From PALSA-612 sp963791225 (lineage in GTDB: Bacteria; Actinomycetota; Thermoleophilia; Gaiellales; Gaiellaceae), in NCBI GenBank assembly GCA_963791225.1, contig CAWBRV010000003.1, positions 806,001 to 870,000 of the forward strand: a stretch of DNA of 64,000 nucleotides, in the 5' to 3' direction. The translations under genes and the position numbers were made by a program. A model generated the notes under the pieces. That model saw nothing but the letters and a program-made list of their open reading frames with translations. It was not told the origin of the DNA and ran no database searches. This document shows positions 41,041 through 48,921 of this stretch, piece after piece (position 1 is the stretch's first letter; each line of letters starts with the position of its first letter).

Positions 41041-42333
41041 GTGAACATCAAGACGTTCGGCACGATCGACGACCGCAGCCTGAAGCAGCTCGAGCGCTGC
41101 ATGGAGGCGGGCGACGCCGAGTTCGGCGTGCTCTGCGCGGACCACCACCCGGGCTACTCGCAGCCGATCGGCGGCGGCATCGCCTATGAGGGCCACGTCT
41201 CGCCGTCGGGTGTGGGCTACGACATCGGCTGCGGGAACAAGGCCGTCCGGACCGAACTGGCGCTGGCCGAGCTCGACGCGCTCGGCGGCGTCCGGCGGAT
41301 CATGCGCGAGATTACGCGCCGGATCTCGTTCGGCATGGGCGTCCCGGCCGCCGAGCGCACCGACCACGCGGTGCTGGAGAAGATCCGCGTCGCCGACTTC
41401 GCCCCGCAGCGCGGCCTCGCCGACCTGGCCGCGGCCCAGCTCGGCACCGTCGGCGCCGGCAACCACTACGTCAACGTGATGGAGGACGAAGAGGGCCTGG
41501 TGTGGGTCGGCGTCCACTTCGGCTCGCGCGGGTTCGGCCACAAGACGGCGTCGGGCTTCCTGGCGCTCGCGCAGGGCCTCGCCTTCGGCGCGAAGGCGCG
41601 TGAAGGCGAGATGGACTCGCCGCCCGTTCTCTTCGAGATCGACTCGGAGCTCGGCCGTTCCTACGTCGCGGCGATGGAGCTCGCGGGCGAGTACGCCCAC
41701 GCCGGGCGCGACACGGTCGTCGCCAAGGTGCTCGACATCCTGGGCGCGGAGGCGACCCGCGAAGTGCACAACCACCACAACTTCGCCTGGCGCGAGCAGC
41801 ACTTCGGGCGCGACTACTGGGTGATCCGGAAGGGCTGCACGCCCGCCCGGCCGGGGCAGGAAGGGTTCCTCGGCGGCTCGATGGGAGACGAGTCCGTCAT
41901 CCTCGAGGGCGTCGCCGGCCCCGAGGCCGAGGCGTCGCTCTTCTCGACCGTCCACGGCGCCGGCCGCGTGATGAGCCGGTCGCAGGCCGCCGGGCGCGTC
42001 CGTCGTGTCAAGCGCTTCGTGTGCGGCCATCGCGACTGTCCCCACGTCGCCTCCGAGCCGGGCACGTGCCCCGAGCACGGCTCGAAGCTCCGCAGGGCGT
42101 CCGTGTACGAGCAGGTCAAGCCGGGCCTCGTCGACTGGCCGGCGGTCCAGGAGCGCCTGCGCGAGCAGGGCATCGTGCTCGTCGGCGGCGGCGCGGACGA
42201 GGCGCCGGAGGCCTACAAGCGCCTGCCCGACGTGCTCGCGGCGCACGCAGGCTCGATCCGCGTCACGCACACGCTCCGCCCTCTCGGGGTCGCGATGGCC
42301 GGCCGCGACGTGGTCGACCCGTACAAGGATTGA
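41041..42333 (+). CDS. rtcB: RtcB-type RNA ligase with Cys/His insertion
   Basis: 430 residues. RtcB joins RNA 3'-phosphate (or 2',3'-cyclic phosphate) ends to 5'-OH using GTP and Mn2+. Metal and guanylate residues are visible: ADHHPGYSQPIGGG, VGYDIGCGNKAV (catalytic-site Cys), GNHYVNVME, VHFGSRGFGHK, EVHNHHNF and VHGAGRVMSRSQA (guanylated His). A Cys/His cluster, CGHRDCPH then CPEHG (about 328-345), lies after the guanylation site and looks like an inserted zinc knuckle, not a feature of E. coli RtcB as remembered. RBS GGGAGG precedes the GTG. No archease gene is near. Confidence 0.9.
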   Translation: MNIKTFGTIDDRSLKQLERCMEAGDAEFGVLCADHHPGYSQPIGGGIAYEGHVSPSGVGYDIGCGNKAVRTELALAELDALGGVRRIMREITRRISFGMGVPAAERTDHAVLEKIRVADFAPQRGLADLAAAQLGTVGAGNHYVNVMEDEEGLVWVGVHFGSRGFGHKTASGFLALAQGLAFGAKAREGEMDSPPVLFEIDSELGRSYVAAMELAGEYAHAGRDTVVAKVLDILGAEATREVHNHHNFAWREQHFGRDYWVIRKGCTPARPGQEGFLGGSMGDESVILEGVAGPEAEASLFSTVHGAGRVMSRSQAAGRVRRVKRFVCGHRDCPHVASEPGTCPEHGSKLRRASVYEQVKPGLVDWPAVQERLREQGIVLVGGGADEAPEAYKRLPDVLAAHAGSIRVTHTLRPLGVAMAGRDVVDPYKD

Positions 42334-42342
42334 ACGGGCGCC

Positions 42343-42360
42343 TGCGGAAAAGCCGCAACC
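42343..42360 (+). promoter_or_regulatory. Motif B variant upstream of CBS-BON gene
   Basis: TGCGGAAAAGCCGCAACC; with its flanks (GCGCC before, GCGT after) it closely resembles the 34182 copy. It lies 87 bp before the ATG at 42447. Confidence 0.5.
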
Positions 42361-42446
42361 GCGTATGGGCTCGTCTCGGATGCGCGCCGGAACGCGGCGG
42401 CGGAGAGTTCCGGCAGAGAGCTTTTTCGAGCCGAAGGAGGCCGACC

Positions 42447-43136
42447 ATGCGAATCCAGGACGTGATGACGAAAGAGGTGAGGACGGTCGAGCCCGACACG
42501 TCCCTCAAGGAAGTGGCGCGTGTGCTGATGGAGCTCGGCATCTCGGGGCTGCCGGTCGTCGAGGGCGGCAAGGTCGTCGGCGTCGTCTCCGAGGCGGACA
42601 TCCTCGTCAAGGAGCGCGCGATCAACCCTGCCCGCCACGGGCTCGTCGGCATGTTCCACTCTGAAGGCGTGGACGTCGGCGAGAAGCTTCGGGCGCTCAC
42701 CGCCGGCGAGGCGATGACGTCGCCCGCGATCACGATCACCCCGGCACGCCCCGTGTCCGAGGCGGCGGGGAGGATGATCGACGCGCGCATCAACCGCCTG
42801 CCGGTCGTGACCGACGACGGCGTGCTGATCGGCATCGTCACCCGGGCCGATCTCGTGCGGGCGTTCGTGCGCCCCGACGCCGAGATCGTCACCGAGATCC
42901 AGGACGACGTCGTCCTGCGGACGCTCTGGATCGCGCCCGAGCAGGTCTCGGTCGTCGTCGAGGGCGGCGCCGTCGAGCTGACCGGGCACGTCGGCACGAA
43001 GGCCGACGCCGAGATGGTCGCGTCGCTCACGAGGCGCGTCCCCGGGGTCGTGTCGGTCGCGTCGAACGTGACCTGGGACACGGACGACGAGGACCGCGAG
43101 AGCCGCAAGACGATGCGGACGGTGGACCACCGCTAG
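42447..43136 (+). CDS. CBS-pair and BON domain protein
   Basis: 229 residues. Two CBS domains: CBS1 (about 1-60; VMTKEVRTVEPDTSLKEVAR, GLPVVEGGKVVGVVSEADIL) and CBS2 (about 88-145; AMTSPAITITPARPVSEAAG, RLPVVTDDGVLIGIVTRADL). A C-terminal BON domain (about 155-215; VVEGGAVELTGHVGTKADAE) follows. CBS pairs bind adenosine nucleotides; BON domains bind phospholipid or partner proteins. CBS-BON proteins are common in actinobacterial stress regulons, and the CBS protein Hrp1 is in the mycobacterial DosR regulon. RBS GAAGGAGG. Confidence 0.92.
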   Translation: MRIQDVMTKEVRTVEPDTSLKEVARVLMELGISGLPVVEGGKVVGVVSEADILVKERAINPARHGLVGMFHSEGVDVGEKLRALTAGEAMTSPAITITPARPVSEAAGRMIDARINRLPVVTDDGVLIGIVTRADLVRAFVRPDAEIVTEIQDDVVLRTLWIAPEQVSVVVEGGAVELTGHVGTKADAEMVASLTRRVPGVVSVASNVTWDTDDEDRESRKTMRTVDHR

Positions 43137-43144
43137 CGCGTCGG

Positions 43145-43321
43145 CTATCTCGACGTCACGGCGCCCCCGCACGTCGGGCAGCGATACGGTCGCCGTTTGG
43201 CGATCCAGCGGCGAACGGCGTTGAGGAGGTACGGGAACCCCGGTCCCGGGACCGTTCGCGTGGCTGCGACGGTTCCGTGACTCGGGCAGCTCCCGGTTCG
43301 AGTCTGGACTTCGGTCGGCAC
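43145..43321 (-). CDS. 58-residue zinc-ribbon-like small protein
   Basis: A GTG at 43321 after GAGGTGAG opens a 58-codon frame. The peptide has CPSHG near residue 12 and CPTCGG near residue 48, the two halves of a treble-clef/zinc-ribbon site (Cys-x2-His plus Cys-x2-Cys), joined by a basic linker with PYLLNAVRRWIAKRRPYR. It lies 39 nt after the ABC permease in the same direction, so it is probably the third gene of that operon. Not a family I can name; metal binding is inferred from the spacing. Confidence 0.6.
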   Translation of the reverse strand: MPTEVQTRTGSCPSHGTVAATRTVPGPGFPYLLNAVRRWIAKRRPYRCPTCGGAVTSR

Positions 43322-43360
43322 GTCTCACCTCACTCGTTGAGCTGACTGCCCTGACGGGGT

Positions 43361-44140
43361 CTACGCCCCTGCCGCAGCGGGAGTCCAGCTGAACCGGTGC
43401 AGCGCGATGAGCAGACCGGCTGCCGCCCACAGCGCGAGGACGCCGAGGTCGCTCCAGACGATGCCGGAGCCGTGCGTGGCCGGGTCGAAGGCGTTGTGGA
43501 GGCCGTCGGCCAGGTGCTGTACCGGAAAGATCCTGGCAACGTCCTGCAACCAGGTCGGGAGGTTGACGTTGGGAATGAAGATGCCGGAGATGAAGTAGAG
43601 CGGAAGCATGATCGCCTGCACCATCGGCTGCGCCGCGTCGGCCGATCCGACCACCGTCGCCAGCGCGTAGCCGAGGATGCAGAAGGTCGCCGAGCCGATG
43701 ACGGCGGTGAGCAGGACGCCCGGGATCGTCGAGCTCGGCAGGCGAACGCCGTAGGCAAAGCGACCGAGAAGCAGCAGGACGGTCATGACGAGGAGCGAGA
43801 CGCTCATCGCCGTGATCGTTCGTCCCGCGAGCAGGACCCAGGCGGGCACAGGCGTCGCACGGCGACGCTTCAGCACGCCGGCCTCCCGTTGCGCGGTGAG
43901 CGAGATCACGAGGTTGACGAACGAGGCGGCGATGATCGCGAGTGCGGAGAGCCCCGGCACGTAGTAGGTGGAGGCCTTCACGCGTTCGGGGCCGACCGTG
44001 TGGTTCCCGAAGACGCTGACGAAGATGACGAGGAAGATCAGCGGCAGCATCAGCGTGAAGAAGCGCGCCTGGCGGTTGCGCAGGAATGCGAGCAGGTCGT
44101 AGTGCGCCTGGTGGAGCACCAGCCACGCGGTGCGTGTCAC
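43361..44140 (-). CDS. ABC-2 type transporter permease
   Basis: 259 residues with six membrane helices: one near 30-50, then five from about 62 to 250. The pattern near LISLTAQREAGVLKRRRATP is the ABC-2 cytoplasmic coupling loop. The NLPTWLQDVARIFPVQHLADGL segment before the last helix is also typical. It exports a drug, lipid or polymer with the ATPase that overlaps it by 4 nt. The exported molecule is unknown. Confidence 0.9.
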   Translation of the reverse strand: MTRTAWLVLHQAHYDLLAFLRNRQARFFTLMLPLIFLVIFVSVFGNHTVGPERVKASTYYVPGLSALAIIAASFVNLVISLTAQREAGVLKRRRATPVPAWVLLAGRTITAMSVSLLVMTVLLLLGRFAYGVRLPSSTIPGVLLTAVIGSATFCILGYALATVVGSADAAQPMVQAIMLPLYFISGIFIPNVNLPTWLQDVARIFPVQHLADGLHNAFDPATHGSGIVWSDLGVLALWAAAGLLIALHRFSWTPAAAGA

Positions 44141-45057
44141 GGCCCGGCCTCCGGCTCGGCGGTGAGCGAGAGGTAGACGTCCTCGAGCGTGGGTCGCCGG
44201 ACCTCGATATCCGGCAGGTCGAGGTCGTGCGCGAGCGCCCAGTCGGCGAGCTCTCGGAGCTGCACGAGCGGCGTCTGCGTCCTCAGCGTGGTCAGTCCGT
44301 CCGAGGCGGGATCGGCGAGCGAGGCGAGGGTCTCGGGCAGGTTTGCTGCTCCGGTGCCGGGCGGCAGCGTGAAGCGAATCGTCGCGGCCATCCGATCACG
44401 GCCGCCGAGTGACCCGGGCGTGCCCTCGGCGACGATGCGCCCGTCCGCGATCACCGCGATCCGGTCGGCCAGGTTCTCGGCCTCGTCCATGTAGTGCGTC
44501 GTCAGGAAGACGGTCTTGCCGAGCTCGCGGAGACCGCGCACGACCTCCCATGCCTGCCGGCGCGCGGACGGATCGAAGCCGGTCGTCGGCTCGTCGAGGA
44601 AGATCAGCTCCGGGTCGCCGATGAGCGCGAGCGCGACGTCGAGCCGGCGGCGCTGCCCGCCGGAAAGCTGCTCGGCGCGGACGTCGGCGCGGTCCTCGAG
44701 CCCGGTCAGAGCGAGCGTCTCCTCGATCCCCCGTGGCTTCGAGTAGTAGCCCGCATAGAGGTCGAGGCATTCGCGCACAGTCAGGCCCGGCTCCGGTTGC
44801 GACTCCTGCAGGACGACGCCGATCCGGTTCCGCCACGCGGCCCCGGCGTGCGCCGGGTCCTCACCGAGGATGCTGACCTCACCCTCGGTGCGCTCCCTGA
44901 AGCCTTCGAGGATCTCGACGGTCGTCGTCTTGCCCGCGCCGTTCGGACCCAGGAACGCGAAGATCTCCGCGCGAGCGACCTCGAGATCGATGCCTGCCAC
45001 AGCTTCGACTGCGCCGTAGCTCTTGTGCAGACCACGGACGCTGATCACGGCGTCCAC
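44137..45057 (-). CDS. ABC transporter ATP-binding protein, DrrA-like
   Basis: 306 residues. Walker A FLGPNGAGKTTTVEILEGF, Q-loop VVLQESQ, signature LSGGQRRRLDVALALIGDPE, Walker B LIFLDEPTTGFD, H-loop LTTHYMDEAE. The C-terminal extension (about 225-306) with VQLRELADWALAHDLDLPDI and TLEDVYLSLT is typical of DrrA/CcmA-type exporters. The GTG at 45057 has TAGGAT exactly 6 nt before it and no Shine-Dalgarno, so it is probably leaderless. Confidence 0.94.
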   Translation of the reverse strand: MDAVISVRGLHKSYGAVEAVAGIDLEVARAEIFAFLGPNGAGKTTTVEILEGFRERTEGEVSILGEDPAHAGAAWRNRIGVVLQESQPEPGLTVRECLDLYAGYYSKPRGIEETLALTGLEDRADVRAEQLSGGQRRRLDVALALIGDPELIFLDEPTTGFDPSARRQAWEVVRGLRELGKTVFLTTHYMDEAENLADRIAVIADGRIVAEGTPGSLGGRDRMAATIRFTLPPGTGAANLPETLASLADPASDGLTTLRTQTPLVQLRELADWALAHDLDLPDIEVRRPTLEDVYLSLTAEPEAGP

Positions 45058-45063
45058 GGCGCA

Positions 45064-45069
45064 ATCCTA
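45064..45069 (-). promoter_or_regulatory. Leaderless -10 of the ABC operon
   Basis: On the minus strand, TAGGAT, 6 nt, then GTG 45057. Confidence 0.5.
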
Positions 45070-45151
45070 GTCGCGCCTGTGACGGGCCAACATGGCGAAG
45101 AAGGTGCTCGACGCCTAGGGTCCTCGTGTCCCGAACGAACGAGGAGGAGCA

Positions 45152-45424
45152 ATGTACGCAACCGTCCGCAGGTACACCGACCCGGAGCTCGCAGAGAGGC
45201 TCAAGGAACGGGCCGACGACGTGCTCGGCATCGTTTCGGGCATTCCCCGCTTCCGCGCCTACTACCTGATCGAGGCCGAGGGCGAGACCGTGTCGGTGAC
45301 GGTCTACGACGACGAGTCGAGCGCCACGGCGTCGAATCAGGCCGCCGCATCGTGGCTTGCGGAGAACATGCCGGGCGTCGCCGCCTCGCAGGTCTCGGGC
45401 GGCGGGGTCGTCGTCTCGCGCTAG
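45152..45424 (+). CDS. Small dimeric alpha/beta-barrel (ABM-like) protein
   Basis: 90 residues. The strand-helix-strand-strand-helix-strand order, with YATVRRYTDPELAERLKERA, IPRFRAYYLIEAEGETVSVT, DESSATASNQAAASWLAEN and a final Val-rich strand, fits the ferredoxin-like barrel of ABM/Dabb small proteins. No catalytic residues are evident. RBS GAGGAGGAG. Divergent from the ABC operon. The function is unknown; such proteins may be monooxygenases, heme-related or binding proteins. Confidence 0.7.
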   Translation: MYATVRRYTDPELAERLKERADDVLGIVSGIPRFRAYYLIEAEGETVSVTVYDDESSATASNQAAASWLAENMPGVAASQVSGGGVVVSR

Positions 45425-45431
45425 GCGGGGC

Positions 45432-45474
45432 TTTTTTGCGAAGCGAGGGGAGGCCGCCGTCAGAGCCTCCTCTC
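45432..45474. terminator. T-tract and hairpin between convergent genes
   Basis: TTTTTT (45432-45437) follows the small-protein stop closely. Behind it GAGGGGAGGC (45445-45454) pairs with GCCTCCTCTC (45465-45474), with one G-T pair. The hairpin suits the minus-strand gene ending at 45509 and the T-tract suits the plus-strand gene. Confidence 0.55.
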
Positions 45475-45508
45475 GCCCGGCCCCTCGGCCGCGCGGGGAC
45501 CTAACGCC

Positions 45509-47872
45509 CTAGGGCCGGACCGCCTCGACCCAGTCGAGGGTCTTGCCGCAGAGGCTGCGCGCGTTCGCCGGGGAGACGTACGTCACCGCCAGGTCGGGGC
45601 CGGTGCGTCCGATCACGAGCGGCCCGAGACCGAAGAAGCCGTTGCCTGCGCTGCCGGGGTGGACGTCCGGGCCGGTGTAACGGAGCGTCAGGCGGTGCTC
45701 GCCCTTCTTCAGCCGCACGGTCGCGAGCGGCTCGTACTCGCTCGGCCAGTTCAGGACGTGTCGCTGCGCGGCGACCTCGTGTCCGTCGACCGAGAGCTCC
45801 AGCAGGCTCCGGAACGACCCGTCGATCCCGATCTCGTAGAGACCGTCGGCCGGCGCATCGAGTGCGACCGGGTACGTCGCGGAGCCGATCGGATACTCGA
45901 GGCCGGCCGTCTCTCCGAATCGCCCCTCCGCACCGGGGGCCGAGCCGTCGAGATCGACCGCGATGTTCACGGGGCGGACGACGGCGGCGAGCCGCCCGCT
46001 CGGCCCCGCCTCCTTCGCCAGCCGTAGGACATCCGCGCAGCGCGGCACGGCGGCGGCGTGGAATCGATCTCCCAGGGACAGGTGCTCGACAATCGTCGGC
46101 GAGCCCGAGACGGGCCGCTGCCAGACCTGGTAGTGGCGCGTCGCCGCCACGGGGCTGTACGCCGACGGCGGCCGGCTCGCCGCCGGTGAGTTGCGGAGAA
46201 CGATCGTCCGGTAGACGAGCACGTCGGAAAGCGCGATCTCGTCGAGGTCGGCGGATGCCCCTGTCTGCAGCTGGTAGCCCGTCCGCAGGAAGACAGGGCG
46301 GACGCGAAGCTCGGACGTCGCCTCGGCGTCGAGTGAGCGCAGGAAATGCCTGGCACCGTAGGGGTCGTAGTCCGTCTCGAGCGCCGGCCCCTGGCCCGCA
46401 AACTTCTTGCCGATCGCGTCGAGTTCGGAGAGCCGTGCGCCGGGCGCAAGGAACGCGTCGTGGTAGGCGAGGGCATCCGACCAGGCGACCCCGAAGACGA
46501 TCGCGCCGGCCGCGAGCACGGCCTCGATGCGCCGCCCGTGCTCGTAGACCCAGCCGGTGGCGACGAGCGCGAGGCTGAGGCAGAGCGGGGAGGCGATCGC
46601 GATCGCCTTGCCTCCGATCCACGGCGATCCCTGGAGCCAGAAGATCGAGCTGCCGACGAGCGCGCTCGCCGCGTACGTGAGCAGGCCGAAGCCGCGCCGT
46701 CGCCAGGCGACGACGAGCGCGAGGACGGCCCCGATCACGACCAGCGCGATCAGCACCCCGGTGACGTCGCTCCGATTCGCGGCCGTCCGGAAGTCGCCCG
46801 TCGGCCAGATGCCGAAGATCTGCCACCAGTCGAGCCTGTGCAGGAGGTTGCCGAACTCGTCGCCGCTCGTGAACGCGCTCGTGTGGTGGAGCCACATCGT
46901 CGCCGCCGAGAGAGTCGGGATCGCGAGCGCGACCGTGGCGACGACCAGGGCGACGGCCGCCTCGAGGCTCCTCCGGCGGTCCGGCAGGCGCCAGAGGACG
47001 ACGGCCGCGATCACGGCCGGCACCGCGAGCCAGCCCGCCCCTGCGGCGCTCTGAACGCCGACCGTCGCCGCCGCGGCGACCGCGAGCGGGAGCGCTGCAC
47101 GCCGGCCCGGCGCGCGCAGGAAGGCGGGAAGCAGCGCCGCGACGAGGACGAGCAGGGCGGCCTCGGCGAGCTCCTTGATCCCGCCCCAGAGCGCGTAGCC
47201 GTAGAGCAGCGCCGCGCTCGCCGCGGTCGCCGCCGCGAGGGCGCGGAGCGCGCGGGCCCGGACGAGCGGCCGGGACAGCGCGTACAGCCCGACCGCGACC
47301 ATCGCCGCGAGGAAGCTGAGGTAGGGCTGCCAGAGCCAGGCCGTGTCGGTGCCGAGGAGCGTATGGCCGACGCCGAGAGGCATGAGCGAGCCCATCGGGT
47401 ATCCGGTCGACAGGCTCGTCTTCAGCGTCGCCTCGTACGTCGAGGCGTGCAGGCCGGTGAGGTTGTAGCCGTGGCCGAGGTAGCGGTCGAGCATCGCGAG
47501 GTAGGTCGCGGTGTCGTCGAGCTTGATGTAGCCCGCGAAGGTCTCGCGCCAGAGGAGCAGCACCGGCGCGCCGAAGGCGAGATACGTCCCCGCTCCGGCG
47601 CCGATCGCCCACCAGTCCGGCCGGAGCCGGCGGAACGGCCACGAGACGCCGTACCCGATCGCGGCGAGCGCGACCACCAGCGGCGTGGCGAGCACGGCTG
47701 TCGACTCGAAGACAGGCGGGAACAGCGCCGCGACGATCACGAGCGCCAGGCCGGCGGGGAGCAAGAGGCCGTTCGGGAGCGCCGTCTCGCCGGCAGCGCG
47801 CTGGAGCAGGAGCCCGCAACCGAGCGCCAGCGCCGCCAGGACGAGCGGGTACAGGAGCCAGGCGATCAGCAC
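45509..47872 (-). CDS. Large polytopic membrane protein with C-terminal beta domain, GT-C-like
   Basis: 787 residues. About 13 helices fill residues 1-470, with GYIKLDDTATYLAMLDRYLGHG after the fourth helix. An acidic Asp-Asp loop after an early helix is typical of GT-C lipid-linked sugar transferases. The C-terminal 300 residues are extracytoplasmic and beta-rich, ending like a carbohydrate-binding sandwich (HRLTLRYTGPDVHPG). Probably cell-envelope glycan assembly; the reaction is not established. The frame begins at an ATG at 47872, 10 nt after the stop of the repeat protein at 47883-48872, so they are an operon. Confidence 0.7.
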   Translation of the reverse strand: MLIAWLLYPLVLAALALGCGLLLQRAAGETALPNGLLLPAGLALVIVAALFPPVFESTAVLATPLVVALAAIGYGVSWPFRRLRPDWWAIGAGAGTYLAFGAPVLLLWRETFAGYIKLDDTATYLAMLDRYLGHGYNLTGLHASTYEATLKTSLSTGYPMGSLMPLGVGHTLLGTDTAWLWQPYLSFLAAMVAVGLYALSRPLVRARALRALAAATAASAALLYGYALWGGIKELAEAALLVLVAALLPAFLRAPGRRAALPLAVAAAATVGVQSAAGAGWLAVPAVIAAVVLWRLPDRRRSLEAAVALVVATVALAIPTLSAATMWLHHTSAFTSGDEFGNLLHRLDWWQIFGIWPTGDFRTAANRSDVTGVLIALVVIGAVLALVVAWRRRGFGLLTYAASALVGSSIFWLQGSPWIGGKAIAIASPLCLSLALVATGWVYEHGRRIEAVLAAGAIVFGVAWSDALAYHDAFLAPGARLSELDAIGKKFAGQGPALETDYDPYGARHFLRSLDAEATSELRVRPVFLRTGYQLQTGASADLDEIALSDVLVYRTIVLRNSPAASRPPSAYSPVAATRHYQVWQRPVSGSPTIVEHLSLGDRFHAAAVPRCADVLRLAKEAGPSGRLAAVVRPVNIAVDLDGSAPGAEGRFGETAGLEYPIGSATYPVALDAPADGLYEIGIDGSFRSLLELSVDGHEVAAQRHVLNWPSEYEPLATVRLKKGEHRLTLRYTGPDVHPGSAGNGFFGLGPLVIGRTGPDLAVTYVSPANARSLCGKTLDWVEAVRP

Positions 47873-47882
47873 TCGTGGGTGA

Positions 47883-48872
47883 TCAGCCGACGGGCACGAT
47901 CTTGCCCGTGGTGACGAGCTCCTTCGCGCGCCCCGGTGAGGGGTCGTAGACCTCGATCTGGACGTTCGTCCCCGGGTAGGCGATGTAGACGCTCGTCGGC
48001 ACGCTCTTGCTGTAGAAGGCGATCCCGCCGCCCGTCACCGGCACCTGGACGGCGCCGGGCCGGCCGGCCGAGCGCTGGGTGACTGCGAACGCGTCGGCGA
48101 GGCCGTACGAGCCGACCGTCAGAGCGGGGGTATTCGCACCCGCGACCATCCCGCGGGGCAGATAGCGGACGTAGGTCTTGTCGCCCTCATCTTGCCGCAG
48201 CTCGTAGCCGAAGCCCCCCCTGTAACCGGCCCAGTAGAGCGGATGGCCGAGCGTGCCCGCGATCGCTTTCAGCTTGACCGCCGTGACGAGCTTCGGTGCG
48301 GCCGCAGCCGACGAGACCGCCACGATCTTCCCCTCCTCGACGAGCCGCTTCGCCTCGGCAGCCGAGGGGTCGTACACCTCGATCTGGTAGTCGGTGCCGG
48401 GGAAGGCGAGGTAGATGTTCGTCGGGGCGCTCGTCGCATAGAACGCGACCGCGCCCTGGGCCGGGACACGCACGGAACCCGCCTGCCCGGCTGTCTTCGC
48501 GGTGACGGAGAATGCATCCGGCACCGGATAGGTGCCGACGGTGAGGAACGCCTGCGTGGTCCCGATCTTGGCTCCGGGAGGCAGGTAGCGGACGTAGACG
48601 TTGCCGTTCGCGTTCTGCGCCAACTCGTTTCGCTTGCCCGGCTGCTCGCCGGCCCAGTAGATCGGGCGGTGAAGCGCGGCCACGAGCGTCTGGAGGCCGC
48701 TCGCGCTGATCGGAACGACCGTCTTGCCCGTCGGCCCGGCGGCCGTCGTGCTCGTGGGCGGCGACGAGTGCCCGTTGTCGCGTGTGCCGAGCCAGACGCC
48801 GAGCCCGGCGGCGATGCCGAGCGCGATCACGGCGCCGAGCCTGACGTTCGGGAGGCGACGCGGCGCAGCCAC
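47883..48872 (-). CDS. Exported protein with two tandem 120-residue repeats
   Basis: 329 residues. An N-terminal helix (about 10-28) anchors it. Two repeats follow (about 58-185 and 200-325). Each has LHRPIYWAG or LGHPLYWAG, YVRYLP(P/R)G, an LTVG(T/S)Y block, an (A/V)DAF(S/A)VT block, A/GIAFY and a closing (N/T)xYIA(Y/F)PGT..QIEVYDPS unit, about half identical by eye. Each repeat ends in a short A/E-rich helix and GKIV(P/A)V. No catalytic motif. It is probably a secreted binding domain pair. GTG 48872 has TAAGGT 6 nt upstream (leaderless). It heads the operon with the GT-C-like gene. Confidence 0.7.
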   Translation of the reverse strand: MAAPRRLPNVRLGAVIALGIAAGLGVWLGTRDNGHSSPPTSTTAAGPTGKTVVPISASGLQTLVAALHRPIYWAGEQPGKRNELAQNANGNVYVRYLPPGAKIGTTQAFLTVGTYPVPDAFSVTAKTAGQAGSVRVPAQGAVAFYATSAPTNIYLAFPGTDYQIEVYDPSAAEAKRLVEEGKIVAVSSAAAAPKLVTAVKLKAIAGTLGHPLYWAGYRGGFGYELRQDEGDKTYVRYLPRGMVAGANTPALTVGSYGLADAFAVTQRSAGRPGAVQVPVTGGGIAFYSKSVPTSVYIAYPGTNVQIEVYDPSPGRAKELVTTGKIVPVG

Positions 48873-48921
48873 CGCCGCACCTTAACGCGCTGCGCCGACG
48901 GCGCCGCCGGCGCTCGCGCCT

